From Hevea brasiliensis (taxonomy: Eukaryota > Streptophyta > Magnoliopsida > Malpighiales > Euphorbiaceae), in NCBI RefSeq assembly GCF_030052815.1, contig NC_079493.1, positions 121,855,132-121,919,131 on the forward strand: a DNA stretch of 64,000 bases, in the 5' to 3' direction. How positions within the stretch are numbered: the stretch's first letter is position 1; each line of letters starts with the position of its first letter. This document shows positions 61,886 through 64,000 of this stretch, one piece after another. Below the pieces are notes generated by a model, which saw only the letters and a list, made by a program, of their open reading frames with translations, was not told where the DNA came from and searched no databases. A program made the translations under genes and the position numbers.

Positions 61886-61938
61886 TGTTACAAAAACACT
61901 TAGAACTGATACCATGTTACAAAAACACTTAGAACTGA
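61881..61938. repeat. 29-bp tandem duplication of the LTR end and primer-site start
   Basis: TACCATGTTACAAAAACACT and the nine following bases occur at 61881-61909 and again at 61910-61938, so the last 24 bases of the 5' LTR and the first 5 of the primer site are doubled. Confidence 0.9.
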
Positions 61939-61980
61939 GATGAGAGAACTCAAGAGAGTTTCTATTCTAGTAACTGCTCT
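61886..61980 (-). repeat. truncated 5' LTR of the copia element
   Basis: Only about 66 bases of the 235-bp LTR remain beyond the duplication. Similarity to the 3' LTR stops after GTAACTGCTCT. Confidence 0.75.
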
Positions 61981-63117
61981 CCATATTATAAATATACTTT
62001 TAAAAAACTCACAATAATATCATTAAATTAGCAGCTCAATAATGGAGTATTTACCTCAGTATAAAAAATCAGAATTCGAAATTTGACAATCACTATTTCC
62101 AATAGTAATTTTCAAAAGTATCAAAAAATTGCTTAAAAAAATAAAATAAAACCTCCAGCTGATTTGGAAACCTCTCTTGTTTAATTTAATCATTATCGTC
62201 AGATTTTTCTTTTTCTTCTTCTTCTCTTAATTCTTCACTTTCTATCATTACTCAATCCTATGCTTCCTCTATGGAACTCCCCTTTGTCTTTGGAATTCTT
62301 CACTTTTTATTATTATTATTTTTTTTTATTTTAGAGTGATTTACAATTCAGTTCTTAACAAATTATCCCGTATTTTTAAAAATTCATTAAATTTCTTTAA
62401 ATTTTAATTCCATTAAATCCAACAAATTATCTCTTTATTCATTTTCTAAGCGTATTCTAACATATTTCATCAATCAAATTCTAAATAAATGACTTTTATT
62501 TTTGAGTTTTATCATGGTTAACACTTTTATCCATTTATTTAAAAAAAAAATAAATTAAAACATCGTGATTGCTGACTTTTGTAAGGGTATTTTAGTCTTC
62601 TTTAAGTATAACCAGCTGAATGAAATGAAAGATATAAATGTTTAAGGACCTATTTAATTTAACTATTAAATATAATTAATTATTGATAATTTACGGTTGT
62701 TACCGTTAAATGATAATTGATGGTTGATTTATATTAAATATTTGATAAAATTATATTTATTTATTATTATTAATATGTAAAATGATTAATAATAATATAT
62801 TTTTTATAATTTATTTTATTATTAAAATAAATATATAATTAATAATTTATTATATTATTTATTTTATTATTAAAATATATTTTTTAAAATTTATTATTAA
62901 AATATAAAAATTAAAATTAAATAATTTTAAAAATATAATTGTAAAATAATTCTTTATTTAAAGATATTTAAGTCTCGCTGTCAATCAGATGCGGTAGTTA
63001 AAATTATAATTAAACTTAAAAAAAATACATGTAGATATAAATCCAATAACCTAAGAAATGAGCAATACCCGAATGTTTCCTATCATGAAAAATACTTCAT
63101 TCATCCAAAACACGTAA

Positions 63118-63156
<39 letters not shown>

Positions 63157-63605
63157 TTGAAGTGATATAAAATTCGTTAAACCCGTATTTAATAGATATA
63201 GAAGCCAGTATGAGAAAGAACTTGTAAATGGGTGCCGTCATAATTAAAAATATAGTGACGTTTTTGTCAAATAATAAAAGAAATATAGAGCAGTCTATAA
63301 ACAATTCTATAATTAAAGTTGATAAAAAAGATAATTGATAAGTAACCTATTAATTTTCAATTGCCTTTTTAAAACATCTACCAAATAAATAAGTTCGGTT
63401 GTTGTACTTAACAATTAAATCAAATATCTTCTAAACTGAAATAAAATTTAAGAAAGTTTTAAGGAATTTTTTAAAATATAAGTATCAACTTGTTAATAAA
63501 AATAATATTAAAGACTAAATTATAATTCATTCTTAATTTTATAGGCACAATTAATACGTCACAGAGAAAATAAAAATACAACAGTCACATCCTTTATATC
63601 ATAAT
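61981..63605. other. AT-rich intergenic
   Basis: No gene is supported. It includes a (TAA)n microsatellite at 63122-63154 and A/T runs with degenerate repeats around 62640-62960. Confidence 0.6.
63122..63154. repeat. (TAA)n microsatellite
   Basis: About eleven uninterrupted TAA units. Confidence 0.95.
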
Positions 63606-63839
63606 TGTTAGCATGATTATAAGAAAATCTGTCTTTACATGATTTTAGGATATTTGTTTAGCAAAATTATAGCAATTAGTATGATTATAGGAGATTAGTT
63701 TAGTATAATTACATCAATTATTATTCTTGTCAAAATTAGCTCATATTCTCAAGTATAAATAGATATAGTATCTCTGTAAATAAGATAGCATATATATACA
63801 CAATCTTTTCCATCATCACTTGTATTCTTTCTGCTAATA
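63606..63839 (+). mobile_element. 5' LTR of a copia-type element running off the window
   Basis: The LTR starts TGTTAGCATG and ends TGCTAATA (expected CTAACA). It contains TATAAATAGATA (about 63756), and a tRNA-iMet primer site follows directly. The internal region after 63853 is leader-like and continues past 64000, so its coding state is unknown. Confidence 0.75.
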
Positions 63840-63852
63840 TGGTATCAGAGCC
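63840..63852 (+). other. primer-binding site (tRNA-iMet)
   Basis: TGGTATCAGAGCC, an exact match to the usual plant copia primer site. Confidence 0.85.
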
Positions 63853-64000
63853 TTAAGGCTTTTATTCCTAGTTTCGGGGGTCTCTCTTCTCTCTCTACAA
63901 CCTGTTTTGGTTCATTCTTTCATTCCTGTTATTATATTACTTTTTCTCCTCATCTTGTTATCAATATACACTCTACTACAGACTAGAAAACCAATAGAGA

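Larger units (their letters stand above)
51714..61980 (-). mobile_element. degenerate Ty1/copia retrotransposon with two nested insertions
   Basis: A minus-strand element. Running from high to low coordinates, it shows a truncated 5' LTR and primer site (61980-61872), gag with the zinc-knuckle start YCDNCK (about 61640-61620), protease (WIVDT then a stop, about 61405), integrase (60960-60594, then 57121-56600 with QNGVVERKHQ), linker, reverse transcriptase (53565-52540), RNase H, polypurine tract and 3' LTR. Without the two inserts its length is about 4.1 kb, close to a normal copia element. Stops and frameshifts are present throughout and it cannot be active. Confidence 0.88.

Overview
The window is nuclear DNA from a flowering plant, almost certainly a eudicot. 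The evidence is spliced genes with short exons and AT-rich introns, plant-specific families (a DREB-type AP2/ERF factor, ankyrin-PGG membrane proteins, a plastid-targeted LETM1-like protein, the plant tepsin homologue MTV1), RTE-type LINE tails, Ty1/copia and long-LTR retroelements, hAT-type MITEs and a eukaryotic tRNA-Arg. A rosid of the Malpighiales type would fit, but the species cannot be settled from the sequence alone.

Layout: (1) 1-1146 holds two decayed 3' ends of RTE-type LINEs. (2) 2832-19944 is a compact housekeeping block of three spliced genes: MTV1 (+, 5 exons, 707 aa), a plastid LETM1-like gene (-, 14 exons, 730 aa) convergent with it, and COX19 (-, 4 exons, 98 aa). All exon phases close without a stop. 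(3) 20-37 kb is AT-rich and gene-poor. It holds one intronless DREB A-4/TINY-type gene (26062-26808), one tRNA-Arg(UCU), a hAT-type MITE, a TRIM-like element and microsatellites. (4) 37.2-51.3 kb is a tandem cluster of ankyrin-PGG genes. One copy looks intact (37218-40506), one is a relic (40560-41740), and two are nearly identical recent duplicates with different lesions: the 42.5 kb copy has lost the first splice donor, and the 48.9 kb copy has a 2-bp frameshift in exon 2. A 158-bp tandem repeat and a second hAT-type MITE lie between the duplicates. (5) 51.7-62.0 kb is one old minus-strand copia element split by two large LTR-like insertions without coding content (2.7 and 3.5 kb, each with a perfect 5-bp target duplication), which look like solo LTRs. 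(6) The window ends in the 5' LTR and primer-binding site of another copia element that continues beyond it.

Functionally, MTV1 acts in TGN-to-vacuole traffic, COX19 in mitochondrial copper delivery and cytochrome oxidase assembly, and the LETM1-like protein in a plastid membrane. The AP2 factor is a stress or development regulator, and the ankyrin-PGG cluster belongs to a family often linked to stress and defence. I see no operon-like system or obviously new pathway. The notable points are the paired lesions in the ankyrin duplicates, a near-perfect hairpin in a COX19 intron, the clean nested transposon stratigraphy, and the two-level tandem repeat.
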